Assembly: GCF_026283925.1 (NCBI RefSeq)
Contig: NZ_JAPDPF010000011.1
Span: forward strand, 1-64,000
Direction: 5' to 3'
Source of the DNA: Dyella halodurans
GTDB taxonomy: Bacteria > Pseudomonadota > Gammaproteobacteria > Xanthomonadales > Rhodanobacteraceae
Length of the DNA stretch: 64,000 nucleotides
The translations under genes and the position numbers were made by a program. Shown here piece by piece: positions 48,306-56,283 of the stretch; position 1 is the first letter of the stretch; every line of letters begins with the position of its first letter. The notes beneath the pieces were generated by a model. That model was given only the letters and a program-made list of their open reading frames with translations, searched no databases and was not told where the DNA came from.

Positions 48306-49580
48306 TTACTGCGCTTCCGGCCTGAGCATGTCCTTCACGGCCTGGTAATCGCCGTCATTTGCAGCCGCGGGCAGGCCGAGCAGGTGAGTCATCAGCGGAT
48401 AGACGTCGACATTCGGGAACGAGGCGACCTTGATGCCCTCGCGGAACGCCGGGCCGTGCGCCACAAACACGGCCTGCATCAGCGGCGATGCATTGTCGTA
48501 GCCATGCTCGCCGAGGCTGAGCTTGCCATGCTTCTTCGCGATAAAGTCCGTCGTGGTGATGCGCCAGCCAACATCGGCCAGGCACAGCAGCTGGGGCACG
48601 CGCGGGTTGCTGCCATAGGCGAGTCGCGCGGGCACCCGTGACTTGTCCCAGCACGTCATATGCCTCTGCGGCTTCTCCAGCTGCGCTTCGATCTTCGCGA
48701 AATCATGACCTGGCGTGGGATTCAGGCCTGCCAGCACGCCCAGGCTGACGACGTCCACGCGCGTGAGCGGAATGACCTTGTCCAGCAGGATGCTGTTCTG
48801 CGCAGGCACGGAAGCCATGCCGTGGTCGGCCAGCACGATCATGTTCACGCGGTCGAACAAGCCACGTTGCTTCAGGCCTTGCACGAGGCGGGCGAGGGCG
48901 GCATCGGTCTCGCGCAGCGCCTGGTCCACCTGCGGCGTGTCCGGGCCGAACGTGTGGCCGGCATGATCGACTTCATCGAAGTACAGCGTGAGGAAGCTGG
49001 GGCGCTGGTCGGCAGGAAGATCCAGCCAGGCCAGCACCTGGTCTACGCGCTGGTCGGGCGTGACATGGCCGTCGTACGGTTGCCAGAAGTCCGGGTGCTG
49101 GCCATGAATGCCGGCTTCGGAGCCCGGCCAGAACATGGTGGCGCTCTTGAGGCCGTGCTGACTCGCGGTTATCCATAACGGCGTGCCCTGGTCCCACCAG
49201 CGGCCGTCGCCGACCGCATCGCGGTCACTCAACGAGAATTTGCCCAGCACCGGATCGACCATCGTGTTGTTCACGATGCCGTGGTGATCGGGCCGCAGGC
49301 CGGTCACGATCGTGTAGTGATTCGGGAATGTCAGCGAAGGAAACGAGGGCTGCATGCTGGCGGCATGCACGCCGTCGTTCGCAAGCGCGTCCAGCGCGGG
49401 GCTGAGGCCACGCTGGATATAGTCGGCGCGATAGCCATCAATGGAAATCAGCAGCAAGGGCGTGACTGCTGGTTTCGCCGTGCTGGCGGTAGGCGCGGGG
49501 CGCGCGGGTGAGGGTTGATTGGCGCAACCCGCACTGAACGCGATCAGCGAGCAAAGCAGCAGGCGAAACAGGAATTTCAT
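48306..49580 (-). CDS. NPP-family nucleotide pyrophosphatase/phosphodiesterase lipoprotein
   Basis: A 424-residue lipoprotein (lipobox SAGC, Cys19) of the alkaline-phosphatase superfamily. It has the two-metal site: Asp48 in SIDGYRADY, the nucleophile Thr84 in SLTFPNHYT, and Asp/His in FDEVDHAGHTFG, LADHGM and GEHGYDN. It is close to the well-studied Xanthomonas NPP, which cleaves nucleotide and phosphodiester bonds outside the cytoplasm. It may recover phosphate or nucleotides from the surroundings. Confidence 0.92.
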   Translation of the reverse strand: MKFLFRLLLCSLIAFSAGCANQPSPARPAPTASTAKPAVTPLLLISIDGYRADYIQRGLSPALDALANDGVHAASMQPSFPSLTFPNHYTIVTGLRPDHHGIVNNTMVDPVLGKFSLSDRDAVGDGRWWDQGTPLWITASQHGLKSATMFWPGSEAGIHGQHPDFWQPYDGHVTPDQRVDQVLAWLDLPADQRPSFLTLYFDEVDHAGHTFGPDTPQVDQALRETDAALARLVQGLKQRGLFDRVNMIVLADHGMASVPAQNSILLDKVIPLTRVDVVSLGVLAGLNPTPGHDFAKIEAQLEKPQRHMTCWDKSRVPARLAYGSNPRVPQLLCLADVGWRITTTDFIAKKHGKLSLGEHGYDNASPLMQAVFVAHGPAFREGIKVASFPNVDVYPLMTHLLGLPAAANDGDYQAVKDMLRPEAQ

Positions 49581-49628
49581 GCGACGGTCCGTACGATGGA
49601 ATCAAACGCCGTATCATCGCCTAGTCAT

Positions 49629-49970
49629 ATGACCATTACACGATCTTTTTACCGTTTCACCACGCTTGTTCTGCTCGCCACGCTCGCCTGGGCTGGCGTG
49701 GCTTGTGCGCAACAGGCGAGCACAGGCGGAACGGACGCGCCGTCACCTCAGGCTGCGGTAAACGCAGGTCATCGTCGGCCGCCGGCAACATCCGCCAAAG
49801 CGCAAAGCACCCGCGTGCCGGCGACAACGACGCGGGCGGAAAACCGGATGGCAAGCGTGCGGGCCAAAGCGGGCGACAAAGCGCATGACGATCACTATCA
49901 ACCGGCCCAGCGCAATCTGATCGGGCAGTATCAGAATGCCGTGACGCCGCCGGTGGATGAGGGTCGCTAG
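49629..49970 (+). CDS. small secreted protein, unknown
   Basis: A 113-residue product with a signal peptide (1-27, cleavage near ACA/Q). The mature part is Ala/Thr/Pro-rich and low in complexity, and ends with DDHYQPAQRNLIGQYQNAVTPPVDEGR. There is no recognised domain. It is divergent from the NPP gene (49 bp between starts) and converges with ogt. It is a plausible but unproven gene. Confidence 0.55.
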   Translation: MTITRSFYRFTTLVLLATLAWAGVACAQQASTGGTDAPSPQAAVNAGHRRPPATSAKAQSTRVPATTTRAENRMASVRAKAGDKAHDDHYQPAQRNLIGQYQNAVTPPVDEGR

Positions 49971-49990
49971 CCGTTTGCGCGTGTGCCCAG

Positions 49991-50518
49991 TCAGCGTGTT
50001 CGCAGTGCTGAGCCAAACAAATCGCCGTGGGCGACGCCGTTCTCCAATGCCAACAGATAACGCTTCGTCGGCAAGCCCCCGCCGAAGCCGGTAAGGCTGC
50101 CGTCACTGCCGATCACGCGGTGGCAGGGCAGCACGATCGGCAATGGATTGCGGCCGTTCGCGGCGCCGACGGCGCGCACGGCTAGCGGTTGATCGATGCG
50201 CTGTGCCAGCTGACCGTAACTGATCGTGGCGCCGTAAGGGATGCGCGCCAGTTCCCACCACACCTTCAACTGGAACGCCGTGCCGTGCGGGTGCAGCGGC
50301 AGCTCAAACTGCTGGCGCTCGCCTGCGAAATATTCCTCCAGCTGTCGTCGCACCAGCACGAACGGTGCGGCCGCGCGCCGCCACTGCGAATGCGGCGCTT
50401 TCTGGTGACGTCCGTTTTCGAACCAGATTTCGCGCAGCCCGCTGTCGTCCGCCACCAGTCGCAGGATCCCGACCGGGCTCGGCAGTTCGTCATACCAGAT
50501 CGGCTCGTTTGATGACAT
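49991..50518 (-). CDS. ogt: methylated-DNA--protein-cysteine methyltransferase
   Basis: A suicide repair protein that takes the methyl group from O6-methylguanine onto its own cysteine. The 175-residue protein has the active site PCHRV with Cys132, the helix motif AVGAANGRNPLPI and an Ogt-type N-terminal domain. ATG 50518 overlaps the stop of the upstream Ada-AlkA gene by one base (TGATG). The two form a compact alkylation-repair operon on the minus strand. Confidence 0.94.
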   Translation of the reverse strand: MSSNEPIWYDELPSPVGILRLVADDSGLREIWFENGRHQKAPHSQWRRAAAPFVLVRRQLEEYFAGERQQFELPLHPHGTAFQLKVWWELARIPYGATISYGQLAQRIDQPLAVRAVGAANGRNPLPIVLPCHRVIGSDGSLTGFGGGLPTKRYLLALENGVAHGDLFGSALRTR

Positions 50519-52020
50519 CAGCTCGCTCGCTTCTTCGGTGCGGCGCTCGCCGCATCGCTGGCGCTGCGCCACAAATGCATCACCGCATAAGCACGCCAGG
50601 GACGCCACGCTTCCGCCAGTGCGGCAAGCGCCTTCGTGCTCAGTTCCGCGGCATCGCCGGCGGCAGCCCGGCGCAGGATCAGGTCCGCCGCAGGGAACGC
50701 GTCGGGATGGCTCAACGCGCGCATCGCCATGTAGTGCGCCGTCCACTCACCAATACCCGGCAAGGCCACCCAGCGTTCGACGAACGTGTCGAGCGGCTGT
50801 TCGCTGCGAAAATCGATGCGACCATCCAGCAGCGCCTGGGCCACGCCACGAACCGTTGCCGCCCGTGCCGTGGTCAGGCCGCACTCGCGCAGATCGACAT
50901 CGGCCAACGCGTGCGGGCTCGGAAACAACCGCTCCAAGCCGGGTATCGGCGACGCCGCGAGCGGCATGCCGTAGCGCTGCACGATGCGCGTCGCGAGCGT
51001 GCGCGCGGCGGCCACGCTGACTTGCTGGCCAAGAATCGCACGCACGGCGATTTCGAAGCCGTCCCAGCCACCTGGCAGACGCAGACCGGGACGCTTGCGC
51101 AGCAACGGCGCCAGCACAGCACTTTGTTTCAGCGTGTCGCTGATCGAACCAGGGTTCGCATCCAGATCGAACATGCGGCGAAGTTTCGCGACGACGCCAA
51201 GCATGTGCGCCGGTTGCGGGCAATGCAGCTGTAGCTGCAGCGCATGCTCGCCATTTGGCCACGCGCTCAAGCGCAGCCATCCCGGTGCATCGGCGGGACC
51301 GAACACACGCGCGTAACTGTGTTCGTCCACCAGTTCCACGCCAGGCAGTGCGCGCCCGCGCAGAAACGCGAGTATCGCCTCGAAGTCGTACGGCGGACGG
51401 TAGCCTAGCCGTAGCGTGATCGCGTCGCCGCTCACTGCACCCGGGTGGCGCCGGAGTTCGCGTGGCTGCATGCGGTTTGCCTGCAGGAACGCCGCATTGA
51501 ATCGACGCTGGCTACGGAAGCCGGACGCCAGCGCAACTTCCGTGACGGGCAGGGCGGTCTCCGTCAGCAGCTGTTTTGCGAACAGCAGGCGACGCGTCGT
51601 GTGCACGCTGATCGGTGGCGCGCCAAGGCGCTCCACGAACAGGCGTCGCAACTGCCGTGAGCCGACGCCGACGCGCGCGGCCATCGCGTCCATCGACAGC
51701 TCTTCCAGCGCGCCGTCCTCCATCAGCTTCAGCGTTCGCGCGATGACGTGGTCACCGCGTTGCCAAGCGTCATTGCCGGGCGCGAGTTCCGGGCGGCAAC
51801 GCAGGCACGGGCGAAAACCGGCCGCTTCGGCTGCTGCCGCGCTGCCGTAATAGCGCACGTTCCCCGGTTTCGGCGACGGCGCAGGGCATATCGGGCGGCA
51901 ATAGATACGCGTGCTGGTGACGGCCGTGAAGAAGAGGCCGTCGAAGCGCGCATCGCGGCTCAGGCGAGCCTGTTCGCAGGCGCGCTCATCGGGAAGTTGC
52001 GGGTCATGGATCGGTGCCAT
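50518..52020 (-). CDS. Ada N-terminal/AraC domain fused to 3-methyladenine DNA glycosylase II
   Basis: A 500-residue fusion for alkylation repair. Residues 1-80 form the Ada zinc domain with C41, C45, C72 and C75; C41 corresponds to the methyl-phosphotriester acceptor of Ada. An AraC-type helix-turn-helix (about 85-190) follows. The AlkA part (about 195-495) has the helix-hairpin-helix LPGIGEWTAHYMAMR and the catalytic Asp in FPAADLILRR. The methylated protein probably both activates transcription and excises damaged bases. Ogt is encoded next in the operon and supplies the part of Ada missing here. Confidence 0.93.
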   Translation of the reverse strand: MAPIHDPQLPDERACEQARLSRDARFDGLFFTAVTSTRIYCRPICPAPSPKPGNVRYYGSAAAAEAAGFRPCLRCRPELAPGNDAWQRGDHVIARTLKLMEDGALEELSMDAMAARVGVGSRQLRRLFVERLGAPPISVHTTRRLLFAKQLLTETALPVTEVALASGFRSQRRFNAAFLQANRMQPRELRRHPGAVSGDAITLRLGYRPPYDFEAILAFLRGRALPGVELVDEHSYARVFGPADAPGWLRLSAWPNGEHALQLQLHCPQPAHMLGVVAKLRRMFDLDANPGSISDTLKQSAVLAPLLRKRPGLRLPGGWDGFEIAVRAILGQQVSVAAARTLATRIVQRYGMPLAASPIPGLERLFPSPHALADVDLRECGLTTARAATVRGVAQALLDGRIDFRSEQPLDTFVERWVALPGIGEWTAHYMAMRALSHPDAFPAADLILRRAAAGDAAELSTKALAALAEAWRPWRAYAVMHLWRSASDAASAAPKKRAS

Positions 52021-52095
52021 GCCTGCAGGCTAGCACCGATCGGGTGACCAGACTCGCCGTTTTCGGACATCAATGCCGGCGTGGTTTTCGGCCGC

Positions 52096-52662
52096 TCATT
52101 TGATCGGCGCCATCAGGTGCTGGTACGGCGTGCCAGCCCACATTACATACGGCGCGCTCGTATCCGGGTCCGCGCCTTTCGGATAGTTGTCGTAGAACGA
52201 CGGCTCCGCGCCCACGATCATCACGTGCGCCCCCGTCTTGATCCAATGATTGCCAGCCGTCGGTTTCGTTGCGTACGGATCCGTGTTGCTCGCATCCGTG
52301 CCGCCCGCCAGCATGTAAATGAAGCCGACTTTGCCGCTCGGCGGCGGCTTGTGCGACATGTAGGCGTTCGCCCAGTCCAACGCATTCTTATCCATGCACA
52401 TCGGGTCCGGCCCTGGCGTGGCCGGGTTGTCCGGCATGCAGGTGAAGCCGTTCGTGCCCTCGCGCAGCGTGCGCATGCCGCCTTTCTCGTCCGCCACCAC
52501 GATCGTTGCGTTTTTCGCGATGCCCGCTGGCGCCGCGCTCATCGCACTCGCGATCAGCGCCGCGTCCGTCGGGATCGCCTTGTCCGCCGCCCAGGCGCCG
52601 GCGCTGATGCTCACCATGGCCGTGACGACGATGACCGGTCCGATCAGGTATTTCGCGCTCAT
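52096..52662 (-). CDS. secreted protein of unknown function
   Basis: A 188-residue product with a signal peptide (about 1-26, cleavage after AWA). The mature part is Gly/Pro/Asp-rich with CMPDNPATPGPDPMCMDKNALDWA, followed by WIKTGAHVMIVGAEPSFYDNYP. Similar hypothetical proteins exist in other proteobacteria, but I know of no function. ATG 52662 gives a proper signal peptide. It stands alone, 75 bp downstream of the Ada-AlkA start and 246 bp from hutU on the opposite strand. Confidence 0.75.
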   Translation of the reverse strand: MSAKYLIGPVIVVTAMVSISAGAWAADKAIPTDAALIASAMSAAPAGIAKNATIVVADEKGGMRTLREGTNGFTCMPDNPATPGPDPMCMDKNALDWANAYMSHKPPPSGKVGFIYMLAGGTDASNTDPYATKPTAGNHWIKTGAHVMIVGAEPSFYDNYPKGADPDTSAPYVMWAGTPYQHLMAPIK

Positions 52663-52908
52663 GGACGTGTACTCCCATGTGGATTCACGATGGCCCACCT
52701 GGATCCCCTTGCCCAGCCTGGGTGCGGAGAAATCGCGAATCAATCAGCCGGATGGCAGAGCGGCTTGAGACGGCTCGTGCCGGCGCGGGCGTCACGGCCG
52801 CTTGCGCGCATCGGACCGCCGTGGACGCGCTTTTTGCCGCAGTGCGGTTTGCGGGTGCCGGCCCGCCCCGCCACAATCGGCTTTTCCCACCGATCGTGAC
52901 CTTCGTCC

Positions 52909-54579
52909 ATGAACGCTCCCACCCGCATCGACACCACCCGCACCGTGCGTGCACCGCGCGGCACCGAGCTGAGCTGCAAGAGCTGGCTCACCGAGGCGCC
53001 GTTCCGCATGCTGCAGAACAACCTCGATCCCGAAGTGGCAGAAAATCCCGCCGAACTCGTCGTCTATGGCGGCATTGGCCGTGCCGCGCGCAACTGGGAA
53101 TGTTTCGACGCGATCTTGCGCGCGCTGCGCGACTTGCGCGACGACGAGACGCTGCTGATCCAGTCCGGCAAGCCGGTCGGCGTGTTTCCGTCCCACGTGG
53201 ATGCGCCGCGCGTGCTGCTCGCGAATTCCAACCTCGTGCCGGCGTGGGCAAACTGGGAGCATTTCAACGAGCTCGATAAGAAGGGCTTGATGATGTATGG
53301 CCAGATGACGGCCGGCTCGTGGATCTATATCGGTTCGCAGGGCATCGTGCAGGGCACTTACGAGACGTTTGTCGAGATGGGCCGCCAGCACTACGGCGGC
53401 AGCCTCAAGGGCAAGTGGATTCTCACCGCCGGCCTTGGCGGCATGGGCGGCGCGCAGCCGCTTGCCGCGACCTTGGCAGGCGCTTGCTCGCTGAACATCG
53501 AATGCCAGCAGAAGAGCATCGATTTCCGCCTGAAGACGCGTTACGTCGACGAGCAGGCGACTGACCTGGACGATGCGCTTGCCCGCATCGCGAAATACAC
53601 CGCCGCCGGTGAGGCGAAGTCCATCGCGCTGCTCGGCAACGCAGCGGATGTATTGCCCGAACTCGTGCGCCGCGGCGTTCGCCCGGATGCCGTGACCGAC
53701 CAGACCAGCGCGCACGATCCGGTCAACGGCTATTTGCCGAGTGGCTGGACGGTGGAGCAGTGGTTCGAGCGTCGCAAGAGCGATCCGGCAGGTACCGCCA
53801 AGGCCGCGAAGCAGTCCATGCGCAAGCATGTGGAAGCGATGCTCGCGTTCCACGAGCAAGGCATTCCCACGTTCGACTACGGCAACAACATCCGCCAGAT
53901 GGCGAAGGACGAAGGGCTGGCCAACGCGTTTGCGTTCCCGGGTTTTGTGCCCGCGTTCGTGCGCCCGCTGTTCTGCCGTGGCGTGGGCCCGTTCCGCTGG
54001 GTCGCGCTGTCGGGCGATCCGGAAGACATCTACAAGACCGACCAGAAGGTGAAGGAGCTGATCCCCGACGATCCGCACCTGCATCGCTGGCTGGACATGG
54101 CGAAGGACCGCATCAGCTTCCAGGGCCTGCCGGCGCGTATCTGCTGGGTTGGCCTGGGCCTGCGCCACAAGCTTGGCCTCGCGTTCAACGAGATGGTGCG
54201 CAACGGCGAGTTGAAGGCGCCGGTGGTGATTGGCCGTGATCATCTCGACGCCGGTTCCGTCGCCAGCCCGAATCGCGAAACCGAAGCGATGCGCGATGGC
54301 TCCGACGCGGTCAGCGATTGGCCGCTGCTGAATGCGATGCTCAACGTGGCCGGTGGCGCCACCTGGGTGTCGCTGCATCATGGCGGCGGCGTCGGCATGG
54401 GTTACTCGCAGCATTCCGGCGTGGTGATCGTCTGCGACGGCACCGAAGCGGCCGACAAGCGCATCGCGCGCGTGCTGTGGAACGATCCTGGTACCGGCGT
54501 CATGCGCCATGCCGATGCCGGTTACGAGATCGCAATCGAGTGTGCGAAGGAACAGGGCCTGAAGCTGCCGATGCTTTGA
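52909..54579 (+). CDS. hutU: urocanate hydratase
   Basis: HutU converts urocanate to 4-imidazolone-5-propanoate using tightly bound NAD as electrophile, the second step of histidine degradation. The 556-residue protein has the usual length and the conserved blocks [37 protein letters not shown] and [13 protein letters not shown], plus the NAD-attacking region around RPLFCRG. It is separated from hutI and hutF by about 18-23 kb. It is followed at once by a hairpin, so it appears to be a single-gene transcript. Confidence 0.96.
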   Translation: MNAPTRIDTTRTVRAPRGTELSCKSWLTEAPFRMLQNNLDPEVAENPAELVVYGGIGRAARNWECFDAILRALRDLRDDETLLIQSGKPVGVFPSHVDAPRVLLANSNLVPAWANWEHFNELDKKGLMMYGQMTAGSWIYIGSQGIVQGTYETFVEMGRQHYGGSLKGKWILTAGLGGMGGAQPLAATLAGACSLNIECQQKSIDFRLKTRYVDEQATDLDDALARIAKYTAAGEAKSIALLGNAADVLPELVRRGVRPDAVTDQTSAHDPVNGYLPSGWTVEQWFERRKSDPAGTAKAAKQSMRKHVEAMLAFHEQGIPTFDYGNNIRQMAKDEGLANAFAFPGFVPAFVRPLFCRGVGPFRWVALSGDPEDIYKTDQKVKELIPDDPHLHRWLDMAKDRISFQGLPARICWVGLGLRHKLGLAFNEMVRNGELKAPVVIGRDHLDAGSVASPNRETEAMRDGSDAVSDWPLLNAMLNVAGGATWVSLHHGGGVGMGYSQHSGVVIVCDGTEAADKRIARVLWNDPGTGVMRHADAGYEIAIECAKEQGLKLPML

Positions 54580-54587
54580 GCCTGGTC

Positions 54588-54615
54588 GCGTACCGCGCCA
54601 CCCAGCGCGGTACGC
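54588..54615 (+). terminator. hairpin after hutU, probable terminator
   Basis: A perfect 11-bp stem GCGTACCGCGC / GCGCGGTACGC has a six-base loop, 9 bp after the hutU stop. No T tract follows, so it may be a Rho-assisted terminator or an RNA-stabilising hairpin. Confidence 0.55.
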
Positions 54616-54718
54616 ACCTGCTTCAGCTCGCCCGCTCCGGCCGCCCAGCAAACCGAGTCTTGGCGCTGCCCAGCCGAGCGCGCATGATGGCGCCACATCC
54701 AATAGGGGGAGTGGCAAC

Positions 54719-55108
54719 ATGCCGGTCGAACTGAAGATGCTTGCGTGGTCGATCCTGCTTGGGGTGATTTATGTCCTGCTCGCGACGACGCTCGGTATAC
54801 CGCAGCGTGGCATGGCCTGGCTTGCCAGCAACCGGGAAGGCGAGTCGAAGTTGCTGTCTGGGGCTGCCGGCCGCTGTGATCGGGCCAGCAGGAATTTCCT
54901 GGAAACGTTTGTGTTCTTTGCGGCGGCCGTCCTGGCCGTCATCGCGGCGCAACGCACGAATGCGTCGACTGCGCTCGGTGCGCAATTGTTCTTCTGGGCC
55001 CGCGTGGTGTACCTGCCGGTTTATGTGGTCGGCATTCCGTATTTGCGCACCCTGGTATGGGCCACCTCGCTGGCTGGCCTGTTGATGGTGGCCTTCGCGC
55101 TTCTCTGA
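54719..55108 (+). CDS. MAPEG-family membrane protein
   Basis: A 129-residue protein with four predicted helices and the MAPEG pattern (eicosanoid/glutathione metabolism family). The RASRNFLETFVFFAAAVL block and the FFWARVVYLPVYVVGIPYLRTLVW segment are typical of the bacterial branch. Bacterial members may have glutathione transferase or peroxidase activity, but most are uncharacterised. It has a clear GGGGGAG Shine-Dalgarno before ATG 54719. Confidence 0.88.
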   Translation: MPVELKMLAWSILLGVIYVLLATTLGIPQRGMAWLASNREGESKLLSGAAGRCDRASRNFLETFVFFAAAVLAVIAAQRTNASTALGAQLFFWARVVYLPVYVVGIPYLRTLVWATSLAGLLMVAFALL

Positions 55109-55146
55109 TCCGAAGCCCGCGGCGACTCCGCCAGCGACAACTTCTC

Positions 55147-55170
55147 CCCCAGGCCCACGTGGGCCTGGGG
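55147..55170. other. perfect 24-bp palindrome after the MAPEG gene
   Basis: CCCCAGGCCCAC and its exact complement abut without a loop, 38 bp after the MAPEG stop. The spacing suits a terminator hairpin, but no T tract follows. It could also be a binding site. The rest of 55109-55436 is promoter-like, AT-rich sequence without a gene. Confidence 0.5.
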
Positions 55171-55276
55171 CACGAGTGCCGTCATTCATATGACGGTCGT
55201 CGATTTCTTGACGCCAGTAACTCGCCATCTCCGCGGCATGGATTCGCGCCGGGGCATCAGCCTGCGATTAATTATC

Positions 55277-55294
55277 AACTAATATCAGTTAGTT
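55277..55294. promoter_or_regulatory. AT-rich inverted repeat AACTAA-N6-TTAGTT
   Basis: A perfect 6-bp inverted repeat with a six-base spacer lies in a markedly AT-rich patch (about 55262-55325) of an otherwise GC-rich region, 143 bp upstream of the TenA-like gene. TTATC and GATAA flank it almost symmetrically. The composition and symmetry suggest a promoter with an operator for an unidentified regulator. Confidence 0.45.
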
Positions 55295-55436
55295 AAGATA
55301 ACTTCGTGCCGTTTAACATTAAGTAGGGTGTTCGCAAGAGCACCAGAGCATGACCACTATGCGGCTCCGACGCCTACCCGCGTCGGGCCGCCGGCAAGGG
55401 GTCGGCGGTTTTCCCTACTGATGATTGGAGAACTGC

Positions 55437-56210
55437 ATGAAAGCTCAATTTGAACGCACCGGCTCGCTGACTGAACTCGCCAGCTACCCGCAGTGGGCGC
55501 AAAACATGATCGCCGCCTGCGAACCCGCCCGCCGGAGCGTCCGTGACCACGCCATGTGGGATCTGATGAGCGAGGGGCGTATCGATCACCAGACCATGCG
55601 CAATTTCATGGTCGGTACCTGGTCGCTGATCGAGCGCTTTCCCTCGTTCATGGCGCAGAACCTGCTGAAGACCCAGTACGGCCGTAGCCCGGGCGACAAC
55701 CTCGCCCGCCGCTGGCTGGTGCGCAACATCCGCGTCGAGCAGAACCATGCCGAATACTGGCTGGACTGGGCCGAAGGCTCTGGCGTGGCGCGCGAGGACG
55801 TGCTGAATGCGCGCCCGCCGCGGGGAACCCAGACCGCGGCCGACTGGTGCCATGAGGTGTGCGGCCGCGACACCCTGGCCGCGGGCATCGCCGCAACCAG
55901 TTACGCCATCGAGGGCGTGACCGGCGACTGGTCGCAAAAAGTCTACGACAGCGTAGCCTACGCGCAGAGCCTGCCGGAGAAGGGGCGCAAGGCGACGTTG
56001 CGCTGGCTTCAGTTGCACGCTGCCTATGACGATACCCATCCCTGGGAGGCGTTGGAAATCGTGTGCACGCTGATGGGCACGCGGCCGGCGCCGGAGCAGG
56101 TCGAGCATGTGCGTGAATGCATCGCGCGCAGCTATACCAGCCTCCATTACGGACTGGAGCGTTGCATGGTGCCGCAGCTGGCCGAGGAGATCGGGGAGCG
56201 CGCTGCCTAA
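55437..56210 (+). CDS. TenA/PqqC-like (heme-oxygenase-fold) protein
   Basis: A 257-residue all-helical protein of the TenA/THI-4/PqqC superfamily. It has RNFMVGTWSLIERFPSF, NIRVEQNHAEYWLDWA and YAIEGVTGDWS, in which Glu and His residues could bind two metal ions as in heme-oxygenase-like diiron oxidases. Thiaminase II activity cannot be assumed, since no thiamine gene is nearby. GGAG precedes ATG 55437. The long AT-rich upstream region suggests dedicated regulation. Confidence 0.78.
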   Translation: MKAQFERTGSLTELASYPQWAQNMIAACEPARRSVRDHAMWDLMSEGRIDHQTMRNFMVGTWSLIERFPSFMAQNLLKTQYGRSPGDNLARRWLVRNIRVEQNHAEYWLDWAEGSGVAREDVLNARPPRGTQTAADWCHEVCGRDTLAAGIAATSYAIEGVTGDWSQKVYDSVAYAQSLPEKGRKATLRWLQLHAAYDDTHPWEALEIVCTLMGTRPAPEQVEHVRECIARSYTSLHYGLERCMVPQLAEEIGERAA

Positions 56211-56283
56211 GTTTCAGACGGCGTCGTCGACAGTGTGATCAGCGAGATGTTGGTTTTTGAAGTGGTCGTGTAAAAGGTACGCC

